The notes beneath the pieces were generated by a model that was not told where the DNA came from, made no database searches, and saw nothing but the letters and a program-made list of their open reading frames with translations. Made by a program: the position numbers and the translations under genes. Shown piece after piece: positions 1 through 6,576 of a stretch of DNA of 8,705 nt. This stretch comes from Betaproteobacteria bacterium (GTDB lineage Bacteria > Pseudomonadota > Gammaproteobacteria > Burkholderiales > Burkholderiaceae_C): positions 1-8,705 of the forward strand of contig JANXLW010000326.1 in the NCBI GenBank assembly GCA_025354965.1. The letters are read 5' to 3'. Every line of letters starts with the position of its first letter. Position 1 is the stretch's first letter.

Positions 1-401
1 AACGCAAACGCGACGGCCTGCTCAAAACTGAGTTTCCGGTGCCACTGGGCAATGTGAGCTACCAGATTCCCTGCCATGACCGGGTACAGAACATTGGCAA
101 GAAGACCGAAGAGATGCTCAAGATGATTCCCGGCACCGCCATCAACACGGTGGAGCGCTGCTCGGGCCATGCCGGCACCTTTGGCGTGAAGAAGGCCCAC
201 CACCAGACGGCCATGAAGATCGGCAAGCCGGTGTTCAAGGCCATGGCCAATATGAAAGACGGCAGCAAACCCGATTTCATCAGCTCGGACTGCCCGCTGG
301 GCGGTCATCACATCGCCCAGGGTTTTGAAGTCAACGGCCTGGGCGCGCCCGAGTTGCAGCACCCGCTGAGTCTGGTTGCCAAGGCTTATGGCTTGAAATA
401 A
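1..401 (+). CDS. Heterodisulfide reductase-like / GlpC-like Fe-S protein, C-terminal fragment
   Basis: This is the 3' end of a gene that begins before the window. The frame is open from base 3, so the GTG at 39 is an internal valine codon and not a start. The visible ~132 residues resemble the C-terminal cysteine-rich (CCG-type) domain of HdrD/GlpC-like iron-sulfur oxidoreductases. Cysteine landmarks are IPCHDR (Cys codon at 72-74), RCSGHAGTFG (Cys at 159-161) and SSDCPLGGHH (Cys at 291-293). In classical CCG domains the last motif ends in CxxC, whereas here it reads CPLGG, so one possible cluster ligand is missing. I cannot tell whether that is normal for this subfamily. Such proteins usually pass electrons through Fe-S clusters. 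The DUF3501 gene starts 74 bases downstream and the two probably form a functional pair. In related genomes a rubrerythrin-like gene often precedes them, but that would lie outside the window. Confidence 0.8.
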   Translation, partial: RKRDGLLKTEFPVPLGNVSYQIPCHDRVQNIGKKTEEMLKMIPGTAINTVERCSGHAGTFGVKKAHHQTAMKIGKPVFKAMANMKDGSKPDFISSDCPLGGHHIAQGFEVNGLGAPELQHPLSLVAKAYGLK

Positions 402-402
402 C

Positions 403-434
403 TTGTCATTGCGGGCATGACCCGCAATCCATGG
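403..434. repeat. Short dispersed hairpin repeat, unit A
   Basis: The unit starts TTGTC and ends CCATGG. Between them is a perfect 8-bp stem, ATTGCGGG (408-415) and CCCGCAAT (421-428), with a 5-base loop at 416-420. It begins two bases after the stop codon of the Fe-S protein gene. It has the same layout as the unit at 7476-7507 and shares its ends with the element at 1131-1220. No T-run follows the stem, so it is not a typical intrinsic terminator. It could still stabilise the upstream mRNA end or change the expression ratio of the two flanking genes. Confidence 0.7.
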
Positions 435-465
435 AGCCCGGGTCATGCACAGGATGAAATTTGTT

Positions 466-469
466 GGAG
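466..469 (+). promoter_or_regulatory. Ribosome binding site of the DUF3501 gene
   Basis: GGAG lies six bases before the ATG at 476, in an A-rich spacer. This supports the chosen start of the DUF3501 gene. Confidence 0.7.
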
Positions 470-475
470 TAAAAA

Positions 476-1066
476 ATGCAAATAACCGGAACCATCTCTG
501 CCGAGAGCCTCATGAGCCTGGAGGCCTACACCAAGTACCGCAAGGCCAACAAACCGACCGTCATGGCGCACCGCAAGCTGCGCAGTGTGCGCCTGGGTGA
601 GCACATCAACTTGCAGTTCGAAAGCGAGACCACCATCCGCTACCAGATTCAGGAAATGCTTCGAATTGAAAAAATATTTGAAGAAGAGGGCATCCAGCAG
701 GAAATCGATGCCTACGCGCCGCTGGTGCCGGATGGCGCCAATTGGAAGGCCACCATGATGATCGAGTACCCCGACGTCAACGAACGCCAGCGCGAGCTGG
801 CCCGTTTGATCGGTGTCGAGGACTGCCTGTTTGTGGAAGTGGAAGGGCAGGCCCGCGTCTACGCCATTGCCGATGAAGATATGGAGCGCGAGAACGACGA
901 AAAGACTTCGGCCGTGCATTTTGTGCGCTTTGAGTTGACGCCGCCCATGTGTGCCGCGGTCAAGGCCGGCGCCGCTGTCAAACTGGGCTGTGATCACACC
1001 CACTACCCGGCGCACACGCTGGTTGCGCTCGAGACGCTGGCCTCGCTGGCGGGTGACCTCAAATAG
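476..1066 (+). CDS. DUF3501 family protein (function unknown)
   Basis: The 196-residue protein matches the DUF3501 family as I remember it. Recognisable stretches are the basic segment at residues 32-39 (HRKLRSVR), the region FESETTIRYQIQEMLRIEKI (48-67), the acidic helix FEEEGIQQEI (68-77), and WKATMMIEYPD (90-100). Near the C terminus a Cys/His-rich patch, GCDHTHYPAH (171-180), offers Cys172, His174, His176 and His180 as possible metal ligands. That is an inference from composition only. There is no signal peptide or membrane segment, so it is probably cytosolic. It follows an HdrD/GlpC-like Fe-S protein by 74 bases on the same strand. This known association suggests a redox or oxidative-stress role, but no reaction is established. 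The start is supported by a good GGAG site. Confidence 0.85.
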   Translation: MQITGTISAESLMSLEAYTKYRKANKPTVMAHRKLRSVRLGEHINLQFESETTIRYQIQEMLRIEKIFEEEGIQQEIDAYAPLVPDGANWKATMMIEYPDVNERQRELARLIGVEDCLFVEVEGQARVYAIADEDMERENDEKTSAVHFVRFELTPPMCAAVKAGAAVKLGCDHTHYPAHTLVALETLASLAGDLK

Positions 1067-1130
1067 TGGGTGGGTCCGTGTGGAGATAATGGGAGCTTGA
1101 TTCAAGCGCGGAAATTACCAGGACACTAAT
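1067..1130. other. Intergenic spacer with short perfect palindrome
   Basis: This gap after the DUF3501 stop has no gene. It holds GCTTGATTCAAGC (1095-1107), two 6-base arms around a single T. The one-base spacer is too short for an RNA hairpin of full length, so a protein-binding site is more plausible than a terminator. It does not match the FNR spacing. No regulator can be named. Confidence 0.35.
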
Positions 1131-1220
1131 TTTTTGTCATTGAGAGCGAAGCGTGGCAATCCAGGACTTTGGTGTGCAATCATGGATTGCCACAGCCTGC
1201 GGCCTCGCAATGACGAAAAA
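1131..1220. repeat. REP/MITE-like inverted-repeat element
   Basis: This is a 90-base imperfect palindrome. Outer arms are TTTTTGTCATTG (1131-1142) and CAATGACGAAAAA (1208-1220), which pair with one extra base. Inner arms are GTGGCAATCCA (1153-1163) and TGGATTGCCAC (1183-1193), an 11-bp perfect match. The stretches between outer and inner arms pair only partly. It can be read as two units facing each other, each running TTGTCATTG ... GGCAATCCA, and so related to the unit at 403-434. Elements translating as SLRAKRGNP are widespread non-coding repeats in bacteria. No transposase is present. It sits 26 bases before yaaA and could affect its transcription or message stability. Confidence 0.75.
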
Positions 1221-1246
1221 TTTGTAATTTTCCACCCCATTCCACT

Positions 1247-2020
1247 ATGTTGTTTTTGCTGTCCCCTGCCAAATCACTCGACTATGAAAGCCCGGTGCTT
1301 GACGTGCCGCACACCCGGCCGCTGTTCGTCAAGCAAGCCGCCGAGCTGATCGGGTTGCTGCGCCAGAAGTCACCGCAGCAAGTTGCGTCCCTGATGAGTT
1401 TGAGCGACAAGCTGGCAGCGCTGAACGTGGCACGCTACCAGGCCTGGCGACCCACGTTCACGGCGAAGAACGCCAGGCCGGCGGTGCTGGCCTTCAATGG
1501 AGATGTCTATGAGGGGCTGGACGCAAAGAGTCTGGCTGTCAATGAACTTGACTGGCTGCAAGACCATGTCTGCATCCTGAGTGGTTTGTACGGTGTGCTG
1601 CGACCGCTCGACTGGATGCAACCGTACCGGCTGGAAATGGGCACCCGACTCACCAATGAAAAGGGCAAAGACCTCTACAAATTCTGGGACTTGACCATAG
1701 CGGCCTACCTTAACGAACGTTTGCGGCGCGATATCTCGCCGGTTGTTGTCAATCTGGCCTCTCAGGAGTACTTCAGGGCGGTTGCCACCCGGGCGATCAA
1801 GGCGCAGGTGGTCGAGTGCGTTTTTGAAGAGTACCGAGGTGGCAAGTACCAAATCATCAGCTTTAACGCCAAGCGGGCGCGCGGCTTGATGGCGCGCTAT
1901 GCGGCTGCGCACCGGGTGTTGACGCCGCAGCAGTTGCAGGGTTTTGACGTTGAGGGTTATGCCTTCGACGCCAAAGTGTCGAAGCCGGAACGATTGGTTT
2001 TTCGGCGTCGTCAGTCATGA
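1247..2020 (+). CDS. yaaA: Peroxide stress protein YaaA (UPF0246/DUF328)
   Basis: The 257-residue protein is the usual length for the family (E. coli YaaA is 258). Family signatures are LSPAKSLDYE (5-14), LAFNGDVYEGL (81-91), the core SGLYGVLRPLDWMQPYRLEM (112-131), NLASQEYF (169-176) and the basic stretch SFNAKRARGLMARY (205-218). In E. coli YaaA is induced by OxyR and limits free iron during hydrogen peroxide stress. Structural work described a DNA-binding fold. It is cytosolic. The ATG at 1247 gives the canonical N terminus, but no clear Shine-Dalgarno sequence precedes it. The leader is only 26 bases beyond the repeat element, so a short or leaderless message is possible. It heads a coupled cluster: its stop overlaps the next start by four bases. 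Confidence 0.95.
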   Translation: MLFLLSPAKSLDYESPVLDVPHTRPLFVKQAAELIGLLRQKSPQQVASLMSLSDKLAALNVARYQAWRPTFTAKNARPAVLAFNGDVYEGLDAKSLAVNELDWLQDHVCILSGLYGVLRPLDWMQPYRLEMGTRLTNEKGKDLYKFWDLTIAAYLNERLRRDISPVVVNLASQEYFRAVATRAIKAQVVECVFEEYRGGKYQIISFNAKRARGLMARYAAAHRVLTPQQLQGFDVEGYAFDAKVSKPERLVFRRRQS

Positions 2021-2934
2021 AAATCAGAGCCAACGGCATTGACATCGAAGTCGAGGATAGCGGCGCAAATCAAGCCCGCCCGGCAGTCTTGTTGATCATG
2101 GGGCTGGGCATGCAACTTGTCGCCTGGCCGACACAACTGGTGCAGGCCCTGGTGAATGCGGGTTACCGGGTGATTCGGCACGATAACCGCGATGTCGGTT
2201 TGAGTCAGCATTTTGACGCACTCGGCAAACCGAATATCGTGTGGCAGAGTTTCAAATACAAGCTTGGTTTGACACCGCTTGCGCCCTACGGCCTGAGCGA
2301 CATGGCTGCCGATTCGCTGGGCGTACTCGACGCTTTGGGCATCCGTCAAGCGCATGTAGTGGGTGTCAGCATGGGCGGCATGATTGCGCAGCGCGTGGCG
2401 CTGGCCGCGCCCGGGCGAGCGCTTAGTCTGGCCAGCATCATGAGCAGTAGCGGCGCCAGGGGTCTGCCGCAAGCGCGCCCGGAGGTCATTCGCGCGTTGT
2501 TGCAGCGTCCCGCAGGCAACAGCCCGCAACTGGTGCTGGCGCATTACGTCAGACTGTTCAAGGTGATTGGCAGTCCCGCCTTCCCGACACCCGAGAACGA
2601 ATTGCGCGAGCGTATTTTGCTGGGTGCCAAGCGCGGCTATTACCCGGTCGGCACCCTGCGACAAATGCTGGCCGTCATGGCCGACGTTAGCCGCGCCGGA
2701 CAACTTGCCAGTATCCGGGTGCCGACACTGGTGATCCACGGCAAAGCCGATCCGCTGGTGCCCTACGCCTGTGGCGAAGACACGGCGCGGCGCATTGTTG
2801 GCGCCACACTGCTGGGCATCGAAGGCATGGGCCACGATTTGCCGCCCGGTGTGGTGGAGCGTTTGCTGCCTGCGCTGTTGTCCCACATGAAGGCCGCTGC
2901 TGCGCCTGTTTCAAGCCAGGACCTTGAGCCATGA
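2017..2934 (+). CDS. Alpha/beta-fold hydrolase
   Basis: The 305-residue protein is a soluble alpha/beta hydrolase. The oxyanion-hole region is LLIMGLGMQLVAW (25-37) and the strand-turn motif is RHDNRDVGLS (54-63). The nucleophile elbow GVSMG (116-120) carries Ser118. Asp245 in HGKADPLVP and His273 in GMGHDLP complete a plausible catalytic triad, so the enzyme looks active. It resembles the RdmC/esterase-like group that is common in proteobacteria. The substrate cannot be told from sequence; esterase, lactonase or thioesterase are all possible. ATGA at 2017-2020 is both the yaaA stop and this start, and no separate ribosome binding site is visible, so translation is probably coupled to yaaA. 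The stop likewise overlaps the queF start. No signal peptide is seen. Confidence 0.88.
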   Translation: MKIRANGIDIEVEDSGANQARPAVLLIMGLGMQLVAWPTQLVQALVNAGYRVIRHDNRDVGLSQHFDALGKPNIVWQSFKYKLGLTPLAPYGLSDMAADSLGVLDALGIRQAHVVGVSMGGMIAQRVALAAPGRALSLASIMSSSGARGLPQARPEVIRALLQRPAGNSPQLVLAHYVRLFKVIGSPAFPTPENELRERILLGAKRGYYPVGTLRQMLAVMADVSRAGQLASIRVPTLVIHGKADPLVPYACGEDTARRIVGATLLGIEGMGHDLPPGVVERLLPALLSHMKAAAAPVSSQDLEP

Positions 2935-3800
2935 ACAACCCTGAAAATTCGAAGCTCGGCAAACCCTCGGCCTACATCGACCACTACGACGCGTCACTGC
3001 TGTTTCCGATTGCGCGCGCGGCCAAGCGCTCAGAGATTGGCATTGTCGGCGACGCGCCTTTTTTTGGCGCCGACAGGTGGACCGTGTTCGAGTTGAGCTG
3101 GCTCAATTTGCGCGGCAAACCGCAGGTAGCGCTGGCGCACGTCACAGTGCCGTGTGAATCGCCCAACATCGTTGAGAGCAAGTCGTTCAAGCTCTATCTC
3201 AACAGTTTCAACAACACGCCATTTGCCGACGCCGATGCGGTCAAGACCCGCCTTCGTTCAGACGTCAGCGAAGCGGTCTGGCGTGATGCGTCAGGCACTG
3301 GCCCGGGCAGTGGCACAGCGGCGCCGTCGGTTGGCGTCAAAATCCTGTTGCCCGAGCTGTTTGACCGTGAACCGATTTACGAGCTCGATGGCCTGAGCCT
3401 GGACCGACTGGACGTTGAGTGCAACCGATACACACCGGCACCTGAATTGCTGCGGGTGGCGCCACTTGAGGCGCCAGTGACCGAGGTGCTGACCAGCAAT
3501 TTGCTCAAAAGTAATTGCCTGGTGACCGGCCAGCCGGATTGGGGCAGTGTGCGCATCAGCTACAGTGGCGCGCCGATTGAGCAGGAAGGTTTGCTGCAGT
3601 ATCTGGTGAGTTTTCGCAACCACAACGAGTTTCACGAACAATGCGTGGAGCGCATTTTCATGGACATCTGGAGCCGCTGCAAACCGACGCGGCTGGCGGT
3701 CTATGCGCGCTACACGCGGCGCGGCGGCGTCGACATCAACCCGTTTCGCACCAGCTACCCGCAGGCGTTGCCGCCAAACACCCGCACGGCGCGGCAGTGA
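2931..3800 (+). CDS. queF: NADPH-dependent 7-cyano-7-deazaguanine reductase (long, type II QueF)
   Basis: QueF reduces the nitrile of preQ0 to the amine of preQ1 with two NADPH, in the queuosine tRNA-modification pathway. The 289 residues fit the long two-domain form (E. coli QueF is about 282). The QueF motif ESKSFKLYLNSFN (82-94) lies in the N-terminal half. The C-terminal half has the catalytic Cys196 in NCLVTGQPDWG with Asp203, and FHEQ with His235 and Glu236 that help bind preQ0. All key residues are present. The start ATG at 2931 overlaps the hydrolase stop (ATGA). AGGA at 2918-2921 lies nine bases upstream, so this gene can be translated by coupling or by its own site. No other queuosine gene lies in the window. 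It converges with ackA, leaving 51 bases between the stops. Confidence 0.96.
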   Translation: MNNPENSKLGKPSAYIDHYDASLLFPIARAAKRSEIGIVGDAPFFGADRWTVFELSWLNLRGKPQVALAHVTVPCESPNIVESKSFKLYLNSFNNTPFADADAVKTRLRSDVSEAVWRDASGTGPGSGTAAPSVGVKILLPELFDREPIYELDGLSLDRLDVECNRYTPAPELLRVAPLEAPVTEVLTSNLLKSNCLVTGQPDWGSVRISYSGAPIEQEGLLQYLVSFRNHNEFHEQCVERIFMDIWSRCKPTRLAVYARYTRRGGVDINPFRTSYPQALPPNTRTARQ

Positions 3801-3851
3801 TGGGTGTCGCCAGAAGCTTTCGGAACCGACCTCTGCGTCGCGGCTCTGTCT
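3801..3851. other. Convergent queF/ackA junction
   Basis: This 51-base gap separates two genes that end facing each other. I see no hairpin followed by a T-run on either strand. If termination occurs here it is probably factor-dependent or involves sequence within the gene ends. Confidence 0.4.
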
Positions 3852-5033
3852 TCAACTGATCAAGCGTGCTGCTTCCTGCGCCGCCACCAGGCCTTCATCG
3901 GTCGGAATCACCCAGACCTGAACGCGGCTGTCAGGCCGGTGAATGGCCAGCACCTCGCTGCCGGTGGCCTGTTGGTTCAGCAAGGGATCGAGTGCGATAC
4001 CGAGCCAGACCAGCCGCTCGCACACCTGGGCGCGCAGCACGCTGTCGTGCTCGCCAATGCCACCGCTGAAGGTCAGGATATCGAGCCCGCCGATGTCGGC
4101 GATCATGGCCCCGGCCCCATGCACCACGCGATGGGTAAACAAGTCGATCGCCCGCAGCGCCGCTGCGCTGGGGTCGCTGCGCAGACGACGCATGTCGGCG
4201 GAAATACCGGACACGCCCAGCAAACCACTTTCCTTGTAAAACAGGTTCTGCAACTGGGCGTGGCCCCAGCCCTGTTCCAGCAAGTACAGCAGCACGCCGG
4301 GATCCAGTGATCCGCAGCGCGTGCCCATCACCAAACCGTCCAGCGTCGAAAACCCCATGGTGGTGGCGCGACTGCGACCCTCAAGCGCCGCGCACAGACT
4401 GGCACCGTTGCCCAGGTGCGCCATCAGGACCCGGCCCCTGGCCCGCTCACTGTGCTGCAATAACTGGCTCATGACGTACTGGTACGACAGGCCATGAAAA
4501 CCGTAGCGACGCACACCCTGGTCAGTCAAGGCTTGGGGCAGGGCAAAGCTGTAATCCAGTTCGGACAAGGTGGCATGGAAGGCGGTATCAAAGCAGGCAA
4601 TCTGGGGCGTGCTCGGAAAGGCTCTTTGAAACGCCTGGATGCCTTGCAGGTTTTGCGGCTGGTGCAGCGGCGCCAACGATATAAGTCGTTCCAGTTGTCG
4701 CATTACTTCAGCGCTAACCCGCACGCTGGCGGAAAAGTCCCGCCCGCCATGAACCACGCGATGGGCGATGGCTTTGATCTGCGGAATGGCGGTATCTTCG
4801 ACCAGCAGTTCGCCCAGGTTTTGCAGTGCGTGGTCGAACGGATCGGTGGCGGTGGGGCTTAGTTGACGGCTTCGCTGTCGTCCCTGAAAGGTCCAACCCA
4901 GCAAGGGTTCGCCAGCGGGCTCCAATCCTTCGATGCTGCCGGTCAGCACGCTGCGCTGCGCCTGACCATCCTGCAGCGGGTGGATCGAAAATTTGAGCGA
5001 TGAGGAGCCGGCGTTGACGGCAAGAATAGCCAT
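3852..5033 (-). CDS. ackA: Acetate kinase (acetate/propionate family kinase)
   Basis: The enzyme converts acetyl-phosphate and ADP to acetate and ATP, reversibly. The 393-residue length is normal for the ASKHA acetokinase family. The N-terminal phosphate loop is VNAGSSSLKF (6-15), with Asn7. Other active-site elements are HRVVHGG (91-97, Arg92), PLHQP (122-126, His124), FDTAFH (148-153, catalytic Asp149), YGFHG (177-181, His180), MGTRCGSLDPG (236-246, Arg239), FSGGIGEHD (322-330) and PTDEG (377-381, Glu380, metal ligand). Nothing essential is missing. Gln replaces the common Asn in PLHNP, which may mean slightly different acyl-group preference; this is inference. It starts nine bases after the phosphotransacetylase fusion gene with only a weak ribosome binding site, so the two are surely one operon and probably share the FNR-type control upstream. 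Confidence 0.95.
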   Translation of the reverse strand: MAILAVNAGSSSLKFSIHPLQDGQAQRSVLTGSIEGLEPAGEPLLGWTFQGRQRSRQLSPTATDPFDHALQNLGELLVEDTAIPQIKAIAHRVVHGGRDFSASVRVSAEVMRQLERLISLAPLHQPQNLQGIQAFQRAFPSTPQIACFDTAFHATLSELDYSFALPQALTDQGVRRYGFHGLSYQYVMSQLLQHSERARGRVLMAHLGNGASLCAALEGRSRATTMGFSTLDGLVMGTRCGSLDPGVLLYLLEQGWGHAQLQNLFYKESGLLGVSGISADMRRLRSDPSAAALRAIDLFTHRVVHGAGAMIADIGGLDILTFSGGIGEHDSVLRAQVCERLVWLGIALDPLLNQQATGSEVLAIHRPDSRVQVWVIPTDEGLVAAQEAARLIS

Positions 5034-5042
5034 GGAGGGTAC

Positions 5043-6464
5043 TCAGCGAGCCTGGCGCGACTGTTCGCGACGCGCACTGTGGGCTGCCAGCAAGGCCAGC
5101 AGTGCCGAAGACACGCGGTTCATTGGACCGTCGGCGCGGCTGGTCAGGGCAATTGGTACGCGCGCGCCCAGCACCACACCGGCGCCACTGGCTCCCGCCA
5201 GATACTCCAGCTGCTTGGCCAGCATATTGCCGGACTCCAGGTCCGGCACCGCCAGGATGTCGACGTCGCCAGCGACCGCCGAGCGTATGTTTTTGACCTG
5301 TGCGGCGTGCGCCGATATGGCATTGTCAAAAGCCAGCGGACCGTCCAGCACACCGCCCTTGATCTGACCGCGCTCGGCCATCTTGCACAGGGCGGCGGCG
5401 TCCAGCGTCGACGGAATGTTGGGGTTGACGGTTTCTACCGCTGACAGAATCGCGACCTTGGGCGTTGCCACCCCCAGCACGCGTGCAAAGTCGATGGCGT
5501 TCTGGATGATGTCGACTTTTTCCTGCAGGCTGGGGCGTATGTTGAGCGCAGCATCGGTGATCAGCAAAGGCTTGCGGTACAGCGGTATGTCGAAGCGAAA
5601 CACATGCGACATGCGCCTGCCGGTGCGCAGCGCGGGTCGCACCAGGACTGCGTGAACCAGCTCGTCGGTGTGCAGGCTGCCTTTCATCAGGACTTCCACC
5701 TCACCCTTGACCGCCATCTCGGCCGCCAGTTCCGCCGCTGCATGGCTGTGCGGAACTGAAATGATTTCGGTGCCGCCCAGATCAATACCAGCCTCCTGGG
5801 CGAGGTGCCGGATGCGTCCCTCCGGACCAATCAGGACCGGCACAATCAAGCCGTAGCGGGCAGAATCCATGGCACCGCTGAGCGAGCCGGCGTCGCACGG
5901 GTGCACTACGGCACAACGCACCGCGGCCAGACCGGCACCCAGCGCCAGCAGTTCATTGAAACGGGCCTGCGGGTCAAATAGTTGAATTTGCGGCGCGTTG
6001 ACGTGCGGCAAGCGCACTTTTTCTGTTGGCGCCAGCACGCGTGCCGTGCCGTGCAGCACACGCTCGCCCTTTTGGTTAAGCACCTGGCAGTCCAGTTCGA
6101 CACTTTTGCGGGCGTCGTCCTTGCTTATGACGGTCGCCGTCACCGTCAGCGTGTCACCGATGCGAACCGGTTTGGTGAAGTGCAGCACTTGATCCAGATA
6201 AATGGTGCCGGGGCCGGGAAAATGGGTGCCCAACAAGGCGGAAATCAGGGCGCCACCCCACATGCCATGCGCAATCACGCCGTGGTACAGCGTATCGTTG
6301 GCATACTCCGCATCCAGGTGGGCCGGGTTGGTGTCACCCGACACCGCCGCGAAAGCCTTGATGTCGTTCAAGGTCAGTGTGCGTAGCAGACGGGCACTTC
6401 GGCCCAGGGTGATTTCGTCATAGGTGACGTTTTCGATCAAATCGGAGTTGAGTTCGAAGTTCAT
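5043..6464 (-). CDS. Bifunctional MaoC-like enoyl-CoA hydratase / phosphate acetyltransferase
   Basis: The 473-residue protein fuses two domains. Residues ~15-145 form a MaoC/hot-dog domain with the R-specific hydratase motif VSGDTNPAHLDAEYA (41-55), in which Asp44 and His49 are the expected catalytic pair, plus HGVIAHGM (61-68). Residues ~165-465 form a phosphate acetyl/butyryltransferase domain, with MKGSLHTDELVHAVL (260-274), GPLAFDNAIS (375-384), VPDLESGNMLAKQLEYL (406-422) and VPIALTSRAD (436-445). The transferase half would swap CoA for phosphate on acetyl- or a short acyl-CoA. The hydratase half would add water to trans-2-enoyl-CoA to give (R)-3-hydroxyacyl-CoA. Acyl-phosphate then goes to the acetate kinase encoded nine bases downstream. 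The start is bounded by an in-frame TAA 12 bases upstream. No clear Shine-Dalgarno is seen. A perfect FNR-type box lies about 90 bases upstream. Real substrate chain length is unknown. Confidence 0.92.
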   Translation of the reverse strand: MNFELNSDLIENVTYDEITLGRSARLLRTLTLNDIKAFAAVSGDTNPAHLDAEYANDTLYHGVIAHGMWGGALISALLGTHFPGPGTIYLDQVLHFTKPVRIGDTLTVTATVISKDDARKSVELDCQVLNQKGERVLHGTARVLAPTEKVRLPHVNAPQIQLFDPQARFNELLALGAGLAAVRCAVVHPCDAGSLSGAMDSARYGLIVPVLIGPEGRIRHLAQEAGIDLGGTEIISVPHSHAAAELAAEMAVKGEVEVLMKGSLHTDELVHAVLVRPALRTGRRMSHVFRFDIPLYRKPLLITDAALNIRPSLQEKVDIIQNAIDFARVLGVATPKVAILSAVETVNPNIPSTLDAAALCKMAERGQIKGGVLDGPLAFDNAISAHAAQVKNIRSAVAGDVDILAVPDLESGNMLAKQLEYLAGASGAGVVLGARVPIALTSRADGPMNRVSSALLALLAAHSARREQSRQAR

Positions 6465-6576
6465 GGCGGATTTTTACAAGGACCTTGCTATGTCAGTGGA
6501 AGGCCTAGTATCTACGGGAAAACCCTAGCTTTTGCTGCCGGGCCGTGGAATATTTTGATGCGGATCAATAAGTTGA
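6465..6576 (-). promoter_or_regulatory. Promoter region of the phosphotransacetylase-acetate kinase operon
   Basis: This 112-base spacer separates the crotonase-family gene from the operon on the same strand and contains the FNR-type box. A possible -10 element is GATACT on the minus strand (6512 down to 6507). It would put the centre of the box near -61.5, a class I position. A class II arrangement at -41.5 would need a -10 near 6532-6527, where the sequence (AAAGCT) fits poorly. The start point is therefore uncertain. No intrinsic terminator for the upstream gene is visible, so read-through is possible. Confidence 0.5.
6555..6568 (-). promoter_or_regulatory. FNR/ANR-type binding site
   Basis: The sequence is TTGATGCGGATCAA, a perfect match to the consensus TTGAT-N4-ATCAA of the oxygen-responsive CRP/FNR family (FNR, ANR; Dnr-type proteins bind very similar sites). 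It lies upstream of an acetyl-phosphate/acetate kinase operon, where activation at low oxygen makes biological sense. A second palindrome, GTTGATCAAC (6572-6581), lies three bases away and overlaps the stop codon of the neighbouring gene. Its spacing does not fit a full FNR site. Confidence 0.75.

Noticed and set aside
408..428. Hairpin after the Fe-S protein gene as an intrinsic terminator
   Set aside because: No T-run follows the stem, and the same layout recurs at 7481-7501. It is better explained as a dispersed repeat.
443..1105. 220-residue open frame on the minus strand opposite the DUF3501 gene
   Set aside because: It lies wholly antisense to a well-supported gene and has low-complexity, His/Gln/Arg-rich composition typical of a GC-rich shadow frame.
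1134..1349. 71-residue plus-strand open frame beginning in the repeat element
   Set aside because: Its first part translates the palindromic repeat (the familiar SLRAKRGNP pattern) and the rest runs out of frame through the start of yaaA. It is not a gene.
2011..2886. 291-residue minus-strand open frame opposite the hydrolase
   Set aside because: It is an antisense shadow with no recognisable domain, whereas the sense strand shows an intact catalytic triad.
3804..4310. 168-residue plus-strand open frame opposite ackA
   Set aside because: It is antisense to the conserved C-terminal part of acetate kinase and has no family resemblance.
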